Shown: piece by piece, positions 14,191 to 58,228 of the stretch
Numbering within the stretch: position 1 is the first letter of the stretch
Layout of the letters: every line of letters begins with the position of its first letter
Assembly: GCF_040958095.1 (NCBI RefSeq)
Contig: NC_091175.1
Location: forward strand, 22,460,175-22,524,174
Direction of reading: 5' to 3'
Source: Procambarus clarkii
Lineage: Eukaryota > Arthropoda > Malacostraca > Decapoda > Cambaridae
DNA: 64,000 bases
Program-made: the position numbers and the translations under genes
The notes under the pieces: generated by a model
What the model was told of the DNA's origin: nothing
Databases searched by the model: none
What the model saw: only the letters and a program-made list of their open reading frames with translations

Positions 14191-14470
14191 ATCTAACAGA
14201 ATATGCTATAGATATCATACGTGATGCTTTCTGGGAAATAATAAGATGTTCGTCCATTACATCATATAACAGCCTGTTAGCATCACTTGAGAAACGTCAA
14301 ATATATAGCGGGGTTTATAAATTCTTCCGCTGCTTCTTTTAGAATTGGAATTTGAACCCTTTTTTCGTAACCTCATATGTGTTGTTGGTCTCATAGGTAG
14401 ATTAAGATAAAGGTAAGGCTAAATGATAACAAAAGGAAGATAAAATGTCTTTTAATCAGCTGGAACCAAT
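14191..14470. other. Downstream flank of gene A, no gene seen
   Basis: AT-rich unique sequence between two minisatellites; likely past the gene A cleavage site. Confidence 0.5.
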
Positions 14471-14720
14471 CATCTACTCGTTGATGATACCGTCTACATC
14501 ATTTATTCGATGATAACTCCTGACATCTACTCATTGATGATAACTTCTTCGCCATCTACTCGTTGATGATAACATCTACGTCATCTACTCGTTGATGATA
14601 ACTTCTACCCCATCTACTCGTTGATGATAACTTCTACGCCATCTACTCGTTGATGATAACTTCTACGCCATCTACTCAACTTCTACGCCATCTACTCATT
14701 GATATTAATTTCTACGCCAT

Positions 14721-14745
<25 letters not shown>
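14470..14745. repeat. 29-bp minisatellite overlapping the gene A 3' end
   Basis: Unit ctactcgttgatgataactt followed by ctacgccat, about 9 copies, degenerate at the left. It covers the last codons, stop and presumed 3' UTR of gene A. On the minus strand each unit carries GAG TAG, so stops recur. Confidence 0.92.
14502..14507 (-). terminator. Candidate poly(A) signal of gene A
   Basis: AATAAA on the minus strand, about 214 nt past the gene A stop, in a variant unit of the 29-bp minisatellite. It is the first canonical hexamer I found downstream. Use is inferred. Confidence 0.45.
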
Positions 14746-43641
<28,896 letters not shown>

Positions 43642-44324
43642 CTGCACGAGCGAACAAGGACTTTAATAGTGTTTCCTCTATAGTTATTGTGTCTGAGTGT
43701 TATTAAAACAAAAACAAACCTCTGATTTCACCAAAACCAAATTGCTAGTCCAACTTACAGAATAATTAACCTTCACTCAAATATATCTACCTGCATAAAA
43801 GAATCTTCCCACGTATAAAAGTCATCTTCCTACATATAAAAATCATCTTCCTTTCATATAAAAATCATCTTCATATAAAAATCATCTTCATATATATAAA
43901 AATCATCTTCCTACATATAAAACTTAACTTCGTACATATAAAAATCATCTTCATACATATAAAAATCATCTTCCTACATATAAAACTTAACTTCGTACAT
44001 ATAAAAATCATTTTCCCTACATATAAAAATAGTTACAGCGTTAAACCATTGGGGGATAATAGATGGCTCAAATTATTGCCTATTATAAATAGTCAAATAA
44101 TTGGGGCTTATATCATGGTTCAGTTACAGCAGTTTAGAGTGGTCGAATTATTAAGAGTTAGAGTTGTTAACACCACTGCCTATAGCCACCTCAGATGGCC
44201 CTGGTGGATCATTGTGGGCTTGTTGGACTGCCTAGGTTCAACAGAAGGAGCTTTTAGCTCTTGGACCCCGCCTTTCCAACCAATATATTGTTCCTCTATT
44301 ATTTCTACTACATATATTTATATT

Positions 44325-44327
<3 letters not shown>
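43642..44327. repeat. Upstream of gene A exon 2, with an AT-rich short tandem repeat
   Basis: 43786-44033 is a degenerate roughly 22-bp repeat of acatataaaaatcatcttcc. No candidate exon 1 was seen here. Confidence 0.7.

Positions 44328-44370
<43 letters not shown>
44328..44370. repeat. (GT)n at the 3' boundary of LINE 2
   Basis: 43 bp of GT after the LINE's gtgagtac tail units. Confidence 0.95.
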
Positions 44371-44372
<2 letters not shown>

Positions 44373-46580
44373 CACCTATTTGTACTCACCTATTTGTGCT
44401 TGCGGGGGTTGAGCTTTGGCTCTTTGGTCCCGCCTCTCAACTGTCAATCAACTGGTGTACAGATTCCTGATTCCTGAGGGCTCTATCATATCTACATTTA
44501 AAACTGTGTATGGAGTCAGCCTCCACCACATCACTGCCTAGTGCATTCCATCCGTTAACTACTCTGACACTGAAAAAGTTCCTTCTAACGTCTCTGTGGC
44601 TCATGTGGGTACTCAGTTTCCACCTGTGTCCCCTTGTTCGCGTCCCACCAGTGTTGAATAGTTTATCCTTGTTAACCCGGTCGATTCCTCTGAGGATTTT
44701 GTAGGTTGTGATCATGTCTCCCCTTACTCTTCTGTCTTCCAGTGTCGTAAGGTGCATTTCCCGCAGCCTTTCCTCGTAACTCATGCCTCTTAGTTCTGGG
44801 ACTAGTCTAGTGGCATACCTTTGGACTTTTTCCAGCTTCGTCTTGTGCTTGACAAGGTACGGGCATCATGCTGGGGCCGCATACTCCAGGATTGGTCTTA
44901 CATATGTGCTGTACAAGATTCTGAATGATTCCTTACACAGGTTCCTGAACGCTGTTCTGATGTTAGCCAGCCTCGCATATGCCGCAGACGTTATTCTTTT
45001 TATGTGGGCTTCAGGAGACAGGTTTGGTGTGATATCAACTCCTAGATCTTTCTCTCTGTTCGTTTCATTAAGTACTTCATCTCCTATTCTGTATCCTGTG
45101 TTTGGCCTCCTATTTCCACTTCCTAGTTTCATTACTTTGCATTTACTCGGGTTGAACCTCAACAGCCATTTGTTGGACCATTCACTCAGTCTGTCTAGGT
45201 CATCTTGTAGCCTCCTACTATCGTCCTCAGTTTCAATCCTCATAATTTTTGCATCATCGGCAAACATTGAGAGAATCGATTCTATACCCTCTGGAAGATC
45301 ATTTACATATATCAGAAACAGTATAGGTCCAAGGACTGACCCCTGCGGTACTCCACTCGTAACGTCTCGCCAATCTGAGACCTCACCCCTCACACTGACT
45401 CGTTGTCTCCTGTTACTTAGGTACTCCTGTATCCAACGGAGTACCTTCCCTTTCACTCCTGCCTGCATCTCCAGTTTTTTCACTAGCCTCTTGTGTGGCA
45501 CTGTATCAAAGGCTTTCTGACAATCCAAAAATATGCAGTCTGCCCACCCTTCTCTTTCTTGCCATATTTTTGTTGCCTGGTCGTAGAATTCAAGTAACCC
45601 TGTGAGGCAGGACCTGCCATCCCTGAATCCATGTTGATGCTGTGTTACAAAGTTCTTTCGCTCCAGGTGCTCCACTAGCTTTCTTCGCACAATCTTCTCC
45701 ATCATCTTGCATGGTATGCAGGTTAGAGACACTGGTCTGTAATTCAGTGCCTCCTGTCTATCCCCTTTCTTGTATATAGGGACTACGTTAGCTGCTTTCC
45801 AAATTTCTGGCAGTTCCCCTGTTGCCAGTGATTTGTTATGTACCATGGAGAGCGGGAGGCACAGTTCTTCTGCTCCTTCCTTTAGTATCCAAGGGGAGAT
45901 TCCATCTGGGCCTGTAGCCTTTGTCACATCCAATTCTAGTAAACACTTCCTTACTTCCCCGCTGGTAATCTCAAACTCTTCCAGTGGTTTCTGGTTAGCT
46001 ATTCCCTCTCTTATCTCTGGGATTTCTCCTTGCTCTAAGGTGAAGACCTCTTGGAATTTCTTATTCAGTTCCTCACACACTTCCTTGTCGTTTGTAGTGA
46101 ATCCTTCTGCCCCTATCCTTAATTTCATAACCTGTTCCTTTACTGTTGTTTTTCTCCTGATGTGACTATGCAGCAATTTAGGCTGAGTCTTTGCCTTGCT
46201 TGCGATGTCATTTTCGTATTGTCTTTCTGCCTCTCTTCTCATCCTGACATATTCATTCCTGGCATTCTGGTATCTTTCTCTGCTCTCCAGTGTCCTGTTA
46301 TTCCTATAGTTTCTCCATGCCCTTTTTCTTTGCTGCTTAGCTAGCCTACATCTCTGATTAAACCATGGGTTTCTCATCTTCATTTCACTGTTTTCCTTTT
46401 GGACTGGGACAAACTTGTTTGCTGCGTCCTTGCACTTCTGCGTGATGTATTCCATCATATCTTGGGCCGTCTTTTCCCTGAGCTCTGTTTCCCATGCTAT
46501 ATCTGCTAGGCATTTTCTTATCTCCTCATAGTTTCCCTTTCGGTATGCTAACCTTTCATAGTTTCCCTTTCGGTATGCTA

Positions 46581-46583
<3 letters not shown>
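44371..46583 (-). mobile_element. LINE 2: 5'-truncated CR1-like element, one nonsense change
   Basis: RT frame from KENSEMKMRNPWF through LNYRPVSLT, FLDCQKAFDT, SGVPQGSVLGP and FADDAKI to EYAAPA, where a TGA at about 44866 replaces the Trp codon present in LINE 1 (EYAAPSW). The frame resumes in the same register to MSYEERLREMHLT and the C-terminal VRVVNGWNALG. The endonuclease is missing: truncated within the EN-RT linker at a (GT)n tract, after a 29-bp tandem duplication (46526-46582). Another subfamily of the LINE 1 family. Confidence 0.92.
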
Positions 46584-46660
<77 letters not shown>

Positions 46661-46661
46661 A
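46584..46661. repeat. (GT)n then (GA)n at the 5' boundary of LINE 2
   Basis: About 57 bp of GT followed by about 20 bp of GA. Confidence 0.95.
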
Positions 46662-47710
46662 AACATCAGTAGGAGTCATAAACAGGATTCGAACCAGTTC
46701 ACGTGGTACTCGCAAGCAAGTGGGAGACCACTACACCACAACGAGGTCAAAAGCCACGAAAACGCCTGGCACTAAGGTGTGTGCTTGGGAGTACCAAGTG
46801 ACCAGGTTCGAATCCCCCCCTCAAGGCCCCTATTGATTTTCCCACTAACAAACATGCTATGCAAAATGGTAGAAAGAATTAAACATAACCAAAAGTGAAG
46901 AAACATTACAAGAAAGGACCACCAATGGTAGAGAGAGGGGGAAGCCATATCTGGCAAACCTATTGGAGTTCTACTTTAATCATCAGTCAAAAACAATGGA
47001 TGTAAATTGGATAAATTTAGATTAATAAAAGACCTGGGTAAATACTGGTTTGGAAACAGGGCTGTTGATTTATGAAACAAATTACCAGGTAACACGATTG
47101 ACATCAGATCGCTGGATTGTTTGACGCGTAGGATATACATATTTAATTTAATCTTCAGTCCTAAACCACCAACATGTTCCCAGCAAGATATTGCTGAGAA
47201 TGATCAAGCAACTAAATAAACATCTTCCAATAAGGAACTTCTCCTGACAAAAGTTCCTAGTATTCCTAAGTGCTAAACACACACATCACCAGCATTAGAA
47301 GCGACGATGTCTCGGTCCTCCTTCAACCATAACCAAGTCACGATTGAATAATTGTCCAGGACTGACCAAAGGTCCTAATTTTGACCGGTCTTAATGCGTG
47401 GGATTAGAGAGGTCGGTGGGTTTAACGAGATAGTGGTTTGAAAACATGGTTGTAGATTAATGGACGGGTAACGTAATAGGCGTGAGATCGCTGGGATTGT
47501 TTCAAGCGTAGGTTGGACATGTTTGGGTGGATATAAAGAGTCTTATATGGGTCAATGTGTCCTCTACACTGGCTTTTGTTCCTGTTTTAAGTCTTCGAAT
47601 CCAATGACAAAATACACCCTTGACACTGTCACAAAATGGTTACTGTAAGAATTAGAAAAAACACCCTAAGGTAACTATTAGAGGGTTGACAAGTTTACCG
47701 CTTCAGCAGG
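46662..47710. other. Region with a tRNA-like fragment and CR1 relics
   Basis: 46680-46760 reads as a tRNA-like block in reverse (ggattcgaaccagttcacgt). 46845-47160 (+) is a decayed RT with MLCKMVERIK and a DLGKYWFGNRAVDL block. 47400-47590 (+) is another CR1 3' tail. No host gene seen. Confidence 0.65.
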
Positions 47711-49345
47711 AGACAGCTTCACAGTATGAGAGTAAGAGGGGACAGCTTCACAGTATGAGAGTAAGAGGGGACAGCTTCACAGCATGGGAGTAAGAGGGGA
47801 CAGCTTCACAGTATGAGAGTAAGAGGGGACAGCTTCACAGCATGGGAGTAAGAGGGGACAGCTTCACAGCATGGGAGTATCTAAGAGGAGACAGCTTCAC
47901 AGCATGGGAGTATCTAAGAGGAGACAGCTTCACAGCATGAGAGTATCTAAGAGGAGACAGGTTCACAGCATGAGAGTAAGAGGAGACAGCTTCACAGCGT
48001 GAGAGTAAGAGGAGACAGCTTCACAGCATGGGAGTATCTAAGAGGAGACAGCTTCACAGCATGAGAGTATCTAAGAGGAGACAGCTTCACAGCATGGGAA
48101 TAAGAGACAGCTTCACAGCATGGGAGTAAGAGAAGACAGCTTCACAGCATGGGAGTAAGAGGAGACAGCTTCACAGCATGGGAGTAAGAGGAGACAGCTT
48201 CACAGCATGGGAGTATCTAAGAGGAGACAGCTTCACAGCATGAGATTATCTAAGAGGAGACAGCTTCACAGCATAAGAGTATCTAAGAGGAGACAGCTTC
48301 ACAGCATGAGAGTATCTAAGAGAAGACAGCTTCACAGCATGAGAGTATCTAAGAGGAGACAGCTTCACAGCATGGGAGTGTGTAAGAGGAGACAGCTTCA
48401 CAGCATGAGAGTATCTAAGAAGAGACAGCTTCACAGCATGAGAGTATCTAAGAGGAGACAGCTTCACAGCATGAGAGTATCTAAGACAAGACAGCTTCAC
48501 AGCATGTGAGTATCTAAGAGAAGACAGCTTCACAGCATGGTAGTATCTAAGAGGAGACAGCTTCACAGCATGATAGTATCTAAGAGAAGACAGCTTCACA
48601 GCATGGGAGTATCTAAGAGAAGACAGCTTCACAGCATGAGAGTATCTAAAAGCAGACAGCTACACAGCATGGGAGTATCTAAGAGGAGACAGCTTCACAG
48701 CATGAGAGTATCTAAGAGGAGACAGCTTCACAGCATGAGAGTATCTAAGAGGAGACAGCTTCACAGCATGAGAGTATCTAAAAGGAGACAGCTACACAGC
48801 ATGGGAGTATCTAAGAGAAGACAGCTTCACAGCATGAGAGTATCTAAGAGGAGACAGCTTCACAGCATGGGAGTAGCTAAGAGAAGACAGCTTCACAGCA
48901 TGAGAGTATCTAAGAGGAGACAGCTTCACAGCATGGGAGTATCTAAGAGAAGACAGCTTCACAGCATGAGAGTATCTATCTTGAGGTTATCTTGAGATGA
49001 TTTCGGGGCTTTTTAGTGTCCCCGCGGCCCGGTTCTCGACCAGGCCTCCACCCCCAGGAAGCAGCCCGTGACAGCTGACTAACACCCAGGTACCTATTTA
49101 CTGCTAGGTAACAGGGGCATTCAGGGTGAAAGAAACTTTGCCCATTTGTTTCTGCCTCGTGCGGGAATCGAACCCGCGCCACAGGCTTCAGAACATGGGA
49201 GTATCTAAGAGGAGACAGCTTCAGAGCATGGGAGTATCTAAGAGGAGACAGCTTCACAGCATGGGAGTATCTAAGAGGAGCAGCTTCACAGCATCAGACT
49301 ATCTTAGAGGAGACAGCTTCACAGCATGGGTATATCCACAGAACC
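47711..49345. repeat. 33-bp minisatellite split by a SINE
   Basis: Unit gagacagcttcacagcatga then gagtatctaagag; at the left a 28-bp version with gagtaagagg dominates. About 45 copies, interrupted at 48978-49195. Frames on both strands are artefacts of the 33-bp period. Confidence 0.96.
48978..49195 (-). mobile_element. tRNA-derived SINE inside the 33-bp array
   Basis: Minus strand: gcgcgggttcgattcccgca B-box, gtaaataggtacctgggtgt, cgaggactgg-type block and the cctcaaga tail. The array continues on both sides. Confidence 0.9.
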
Positions 49346-49900
<555 letters not shown>

Positions 49901-50064
49901 TAGTATATTTTGGTAGCAGTCTTTCCTGTAGACATATATTATTAAATATGACCGAAAAAGTAAGATTAATAATTCTAACACGAATTTTCTCAATCTTTCG
50001 TACATTACGCTTCACTGTTGGAGGTAAATCAAAAATCACTTCTCCAAAATTCATTTTTATTTCT

Positions 50065-50117
50065 AGTCTGACGCGACACGGGCGCGTTTCGTAAAACTTA
50101 TTACATTTTCAAAGACT
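50065..50117 (-). ncRNA. Hammerhead-like motif, left arm of PLE palindrome 2
   Basis: Same 53-nt sequence on the minus strand. Confidence 0.58.
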
Positions 50118-50828
50118 TCACAAATACACAACTGATTAGAACTTACGTCTCTCTGATATTATATCTACATTTGAGTGAGGTGGGAAGGGTGATGTGGCAT
50201 AACACAAGACAGAACAGGAGGGGATATTAATAGGGTATTAAAAGTATCAACACAAGACAGAACAGAAACAATGGGTATTGAATAGAAGTGTTTGTAGAAA
50301 GCCTATTGGTCCATATTTCTTGATGCTTCTATATTGGAGCGGAGTCTTGAGGTGGGTAGAATATAGTTGTGCAATAATTGGCTGTTGATTGCTGGTGTTG
50401 ACTTCTTGATGTGTAGTGCCTCGCAAACGTCAAGCCGCCTGCTATCGCTGTATCTATCGATGATTTCTGTGTTGTTTACTAATCATCGATAGATACAGCG
50501 ATAGCAGGCGGCTTGACGTTTGCGAGGCACTACACATCAAGAAGTCAACACCAGCAATCAACAGCCAATTATTGCACAACTATATTCTACCCACCTCAAG
50601 ACTCCGCTCCAATATAGAAGCATCAAGAAATATGGACCAATAGGCTTTCTACAAACACTTCTATTCAATACCCATTGTTTCTGTTCTGTCTTGTGTTGAT
50701 ACTTTTAATACCCTATTAATATCCCCTCCTGTTCTGTCTTGTGTTATGCCACATCACCCTTCCCACCTCACTCAAATGTAGATATAATATCAGAGAGACG
50801 TAAGTTCTAATCAGTTGTGTATTTGTGA

Positions 50829-50881
50829 AGTCTTTGAAAATGTAATAAGTTTTACGAAACGCGCCCGTGTCGCGTCAGACT
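50829..50881 (+). ncRNA. Hammerhead-like motif, complete three-stem form
   Basis: Stem I AGTCT (50829-50833) with AGACT (50877-50881); core TTGAAAA (50834-50840) plus T; stem II GTAA (50842-50845) with TTAC (50852-50855); GAAA (50856-50859); stem III CGCG (50860-50863) with CGCG (50871-50874); TC (50875-50876) at the expected cleavage position. Best of the set. Confidence 0.58.
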
Positions 50882-51003
50882 AGAAATAAAAATGAATTTT
50901 GGAGAAGTGATTTTTGATTTACCTCCAACAGTGAAGCGTAATGTACGAAAGATTGAGAAAATTCGTGTTAGAATTATTAATCTTACTTTTTCGGTCATAT
51001 TTA

Positions 51004-51504
<501 letters not shown>

Positions 51505-51771
51505 ATATATATATATATAAACTCAGTTATATAAACACACGTTCCTACCTTGGATTGGTGATTGTGGCGATGGCACTCTTTGCTCCTTAGATTGTTGGAC
51601 CTGTTTCTTTGCTTCTTTGTGTTGCCTTGATTGTTGGGAGTGTTTTGTTGTTTGCTTGTTTGGTTTCGTTGTTTGTTGAAGTCGTTCAGCATTTACCTGA
51701 AGTTGTTTGCTTGCTTGCTGGTATTGATTGTTAGGGTTCTGGGGTGGTTTTGTTGTGTGGTGGGCGGCAGT

Positions 51772-52762
51772 GACAGGGTGGGCGGCAGTGACAAGGTGGG
51801 CAGCAGTGACAGGGTGGGCGGCAGTGACAGGGTGGGCGGCAGTGACAGGGTGGGCGGCAGTGACAGGGTGGGCGTTAGTGACAGGGTGGGCGGCAGTGAC
51901 AGGGTGGGCAGCAGTGACAGGGTGGGCGGCAGTGACAGGGTGGGCGGCAGTGACAGGGTGGGCAGCAGTGACAGGGTGGGCGGCAGTGACAGGGTGGGCA
52001 GCAGTGACAGGGTGGCCGGCAGTGACAGGGTGGGCGGCAGTGATAGGGTGGGCGGCAGTGACAGGGTGGGCGGCAGTGACAGGGTGGGCGGCAGTGACAG
52101 GGTGGGCAGCAGTGACAGGGTGGGCGGCAGTGAGAGGGTGGGCAGCAGTGACAGGGTGGGCGGCAGTGAGAGGGTGGGCAGCAGTGACAGGGTGGGCACC
52201 AGTGACAGGGCGGGCTTCAATAAGAGGGTGGTCAGCAGTGACAGGGTGGGCACCAGTGACATGGCGGGCTTCAATAAGAGGGTGGGCAGCAGTGACAGGG
52301 TGGGCGGCAGTGACAGGGTAGGCGGCAGTGATAGGGTGGGCGGCAGTGACAGGGTGAGCGGCAGTGACAGGATGGGCGGCAGTGACAGGGTGGGCGGTAG
52401 TGACAGGGTGGGCAGCAGTGACAGGGTGGGCAGCAGTGACAGGGTGGGCGGCAGTGAGAGGGTGGGCAGCAGTGACAGGGTGGGCACCAGTGACAGGGCG
52501 GGCTTCAATAAGAGGGTGGGCAGCAGTGACAGGGTGGGCAGCAGTGACAGGGTGGTCAGTAGTGACAGGGTGGGCAGTAGTGACAGGGTGGGCAGCAGTG
52601 ACAGGGTGGGCAGTAGTGACAGGGTGGGCAGCAGTGACAGGGTGGGCAGTAGTGACAGGATGGGCAGCAGTGACAGGGTGGGCGGCAGTGACAAGGTGTG
52701 TGGCAGCGACAGTGTGGGCGGCAGTGACAGGGCGGGCTTTAATAAGAGGGTGGGCGGCCACC
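51772..52762. repeat. 18-bp minisatellite (about 55 copies)
   Basis: Unit ggcagtgacagggtgggc. A variant block with ggcaccagtgacagggcggg and cttcaataagagggtgg recurs near 52195, 52250, 52487 and 52725, showing higher-order duplication. Confidence 0.97.
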
Positions 52763-54339
52763 CAGCTGGTATGAGTGACCACGCCCACCACCCACAACAA
52801 ACACCCTCCATACCCCACAACATAACACATAACCACAGCGATAATTACCACAGTCTGCTGTAATTAAATACAGCAGAATACAGCAGACAAATTAAACACA
52901 GCGTCCGTAGAGCAAACTGTACCACCTATTCCTGGGGGCAGAATTGTCTGCTGATGACAGCAGAGCGTCTATAGGGGGCTTTAATTAAGCTCTCATATAA
53001 CTGCCAATGGTGTTCGGATGTGCTCTGGTACCGCTAAGCTTTCTTGACGGGAAGATGGTGGCATACTTGACAGCGGTGAGTCGTCTGCGGCTCCGGAAAT
53101 TATTCACCACGACACTCGATAATCAGTTGATTAGTTGAAGGTGTGAAATGGACGACCTACGGGAAGTTAGTCAACAGTTCTCTCCACACTTCTCAATAGC
53201 AACTATCCTTCACAGGAGCAACTAGCCTCAACAGGAGCAACTAGCCTCAACAGGAGCAACTAGCCTCAACAGGAGCAACTAGCCTCAACAGGAGCAACTA
53301 GCCTCAACAGGAGCAACTAGCCTCAACAGGAGCAACTAGCCTCAACAGGAACAATATTGATCAACTTTCCTGGATGCCAGCGCAGCTGATCAGCCTGGAG
53401 CCATCCTGGCCGGTACCATCCCGGCCTCTCCCATAATACGTCGTATTTTTCACGTATTTTAACAACTTAAAGCACCGGAATATTGACGTTTCTTCTATGC
53501 ATCGGTCTCTCTATGTTAGGTGGGTTGCGTGGGTTCGTACGTTTCTGGTTAGGTAAAACAGTTGCATTTTTAACGTTTCTGGTTAGGCAAAATGCAGCAT
53601 GCACCCCATAACAGTTGCCTAAATCCCTGGTACCTACTTACTGCTAGTAAATAGAGGCATGAGATGCAAGGAAACCTTTTTTTTTTACCACAATGTGTGT
53701 TGACCAAATAGTAAAGGTATTTGGTTCAGTGACTTGTTGATGTCAATTCAGTAGCTGCTTCGTGACTTCGTCTCTGCTAATTTGGGTTAGGTTAGAATAG
53801 GTTAGGTTAGAATAGGGGTAGAATAGATTTGGTTTGGTTTGGTTAAGTTACTATTCCACTTAAATAATTGAGTCCAATTAACAAAAGATACAGGTTTGCG
53901 AACAAATACTTCACTAATTACAGTATTAATTAACCATTAACAATGGCTACACCCAACATATATAATAATAATTTCTGTTAACCACAACTTATACATCAAG
54001 AATGTGCTCTCTAACCAATAAGAACCTGTCGTACAAGATATTTAACAATAAGAAGTGAAACTTAGCTAAATCTATATATCAGAGTTCCAGCCCGTCCACA
54101 GGCCAGGCTCGTTAAAGCGGCAGCCATCCCCCAAGACGCATGCGTCAATTTAAACGTATTGTGTATTAAAAATAGGTTTGTTCTTGTATATAAAATACTA
54201 AAACTAATAATTATTATATTATTACATATACCTAATAGGTATACTTTATTTAAATTAGAAGATATTCAGCCTCTCTCTAACTTGTATGTCACTTCACTAC
54301 CAGACCTAACTTATTTTTAAAATAAAGTTAAATAAGGTT
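52763..54339. other. No gene seen; 19-bp repeat and SINE piece
   Basis: 53212-53350 is a 19-bp array (caacaggagcaactagcct, about 7 copies). 53590-53680 is a SINE body fragment. The remainder has no coding support. Confidence 0.6.
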
Positions 54340-56340
<2,001 letters not shown>

Positions 56341-57475
56341 TGTACTCACCTATTTGTGCTTGCAGGATCGAGCATTGACTCTTGGATCCCGCCTTTCCAG
56401 CCATCGGTTGTTTACAGCAATGACTCCTCTCCCATTTCCCTATCATACCTAATTTTAAAATTATGAATAGAGTTTGCTTCCACAACCTGTTCCTGAAGTG
56501 CATTCCATTTTTCCACTACTCTCACGCTAAAAGAAAACTTCCTAACATCTCTGTGACTCATCTGAGTTTCCAGTTTCCACCCATGTCCCCTCGTTCTGTT
56601 ATTATTACGTGTGAACATTTAATCTATTTCCACTTTGTCAATTCCCCTGAGTATTTTATATGTTCCTATCATATGGGGAGCCGGTCGGCCGAGCGGACAG
56701 CACACTGGACTTGTGATCCTGTGGTCCCGGGTTCGATCCCGGGCGCCGGCGAGAAACAATGGGCAGAGTTTCTTTCACCCTATGCCCCTGTTACCTAGCA
56801 GTAAAATAGGTACCTGAGTGTTAGTCAGCTGTCACGGGCTGATTCCTGGGGGTGGAGGCCTAGTCGAGGACCGGGCCACGGGGACACTAAAGCCCCGAAA
56901 TCATCTCAAGATAAGATAAGATCATATCTCCTCTCTCCCTTCTTTTCTTTAGTGTCGTAAGGTTCAGTTCCTTCAGACGCTCTTCATATCCCATCCCTCG
57001 TAACTCTGGGACAAGCCTCGTCGCAAACCTCTGAACTTTCTCTAGTTTCTTTATGTGTTTCTTCAGGTGGGGGCTCCATGATGGCGCGGCATACTCTAAG
57101 ACGGGTCTCACGTAGGCAGTGTAAAGCGCCCTAAAAGCCTCCTCATTTAGGTTTCTGAATGAAGTTCTAATTTTCGCCAGTACGCTGCTGTCGTTATCCT
57201 ATTTATGTGTGCCTCAGGAGTTAGATTAGGTGTTACGTCCACTCCCAGGTCTCTTTCTCGAATCGTTACAGGTAGGCAGTTCCCCTTCATTGTGTACTGT
57301 CCTTTTGGTCATCTATCACCTGATCCCATTTCCATAACTTTACATTTACTGGTGTTGAACTCCAGTAGCCATTTCCCTGACCATCTCTGCAACCTGTTTA
57401 AGTCCTCTTGGAGGATCCTACAATCCTCATCTGTCACAACTCTTCTCATTAATTTTGCGTCATCCGCAAACATTG

Positions 57476-57476
<1 letters not shown>
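56341..57476 (-). mobile_element. LINE 3b: 5'-truncated copy (RT C-terminus to 3' tail)
   Basis: Very close to the LINE 1 end (EYAAPSWSPHLKKHIKK, FSFSVRVVEKWNAL). Truncated at the FADDAK codons by a (GT)n tract; a SINE (56695-56923) is inserted. Confidence 0.92.
56695..56923 (+). mobile_element. tRNA-derived SINE in LINE 3b with 7-bp duplication
   Basis: Head gagccggtcggccgagcgga; T-arm cccgggttcgatcccggg; anticodon loop CTTGTGA (Thr-TGT-like); body and tail as 2724-2982. Flanked by atcatat on both sides; the empty site is seen in LINE 1 near 29290. Confidence 0.94.

Positions 57477-57552
<76 letters not shown>
57477..57552. repeat. (GT)n at the 5' boundary of LINE 3b
   Basis: About 76 bp of GT. 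Confidence 0.96.
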
Positions 57553-57555
<3 letters not shown>

Positions 57556-57810
57556 TTGCGTTCATATTAAATTTGCATATCATGTAACTGATGTATTTTT
57601 TATTTCAGGTGAGTACACTGAGTACACTCAAGCCAGGTGAGTGTGGCAGACGAATTAATGTGAGTATCATTTTACCTCTTGTATTTACAGCGAGCGGCCC
57701 CAGCACGCCGTCCTGGCCGTGTCTGCTAGGAGTTAATACTTATAGTCTTTTGTTTTGTTTATATATATTCGTGATAAATGAAACAACACACAACACCCTC
57801 CACCTGCAGC

Positions 57811-57930
57811 TGCCACACTCACTTGCACACTCAGTACGCCCTGCGCACACTCACTTGCACACTCAGTACACCCTGCGCACACTCACTTGCACACTCAGTA
57901 CACCCTGCGCACACTCACTTGCACACACAT
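57811..57930. repeat. 32-bp array, left part
   Basis: About 3.5 units of the array described at 58229-60506, cut off by the SINE at 57934. Confidence 0.92.
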
Positions 57931-57933
57931 GGG

Positions 57934-58228
57934 GGGCCTCGTAGTCTGGTGGATAGCGCGCAGAACTCGTAATTCTGTGGCGCGGGTTCGATTCCCGCAC
58001 GAGGCAGAAACAAATGGGCAAAGTTTCTTTCACCCTAAGTGCCCCTGTTACCTAGCAGTAAATAGGTACCTGGGAGTTAGTCAGCTGTCACGGGCTGCTT
58101 CCTGGGGTGTGTATGTGTGGTGTGGAGAGAGAGAGAGAGAAAAAAAAAGTAGTTAGTAAACAGTTGATTGACAGTTGAGAGGCGGGCCGAAAGAGCAGAG
58201 CTCAACCCCCGCAAAAAACACAACTAGT
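57934..58228 (+). mobile_element. SINE plus LINE 3' tail inside the 32-bp array
   Basis: 57938-58010 is a well-kept tRNA-like head (GCCTCGT paired with ACGAGGC; anticodon loop CTCGTAA, Thr-CGT-like; T-arm GCGGGTTCGATTCCCGC), body to about 58110. Then (GA)n, poly-A, and the LINE 2-type 3' end (cagttgattgacagttgaga to aacccccgcaa). The SINE tail is missing. Confidence 0.82.

Noticed and set aside
51523..52863. 442-codon minus frame beginning with a hydrophobic stretch, considered as gene A exon 1
   Set aside because: Starts at GTG, no ATG before the hydrophobic part, no phase-1 donor, and the bulk is the 18-bp array.
53030..53110. Minus-strand LTAVKYATIF, resembling LTAVKHSVEH of gene B exon 1
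   Set aside because: Only about five residues match, no ATG or membrane segment precedes it; treated as chance.
57938..58010. Functional tRNA gene (also 2724, 56695)
   Set aside because: They fold like tRNA-Thr but are followed by the shared SINE body and have target duplications, so they are SINE heads.
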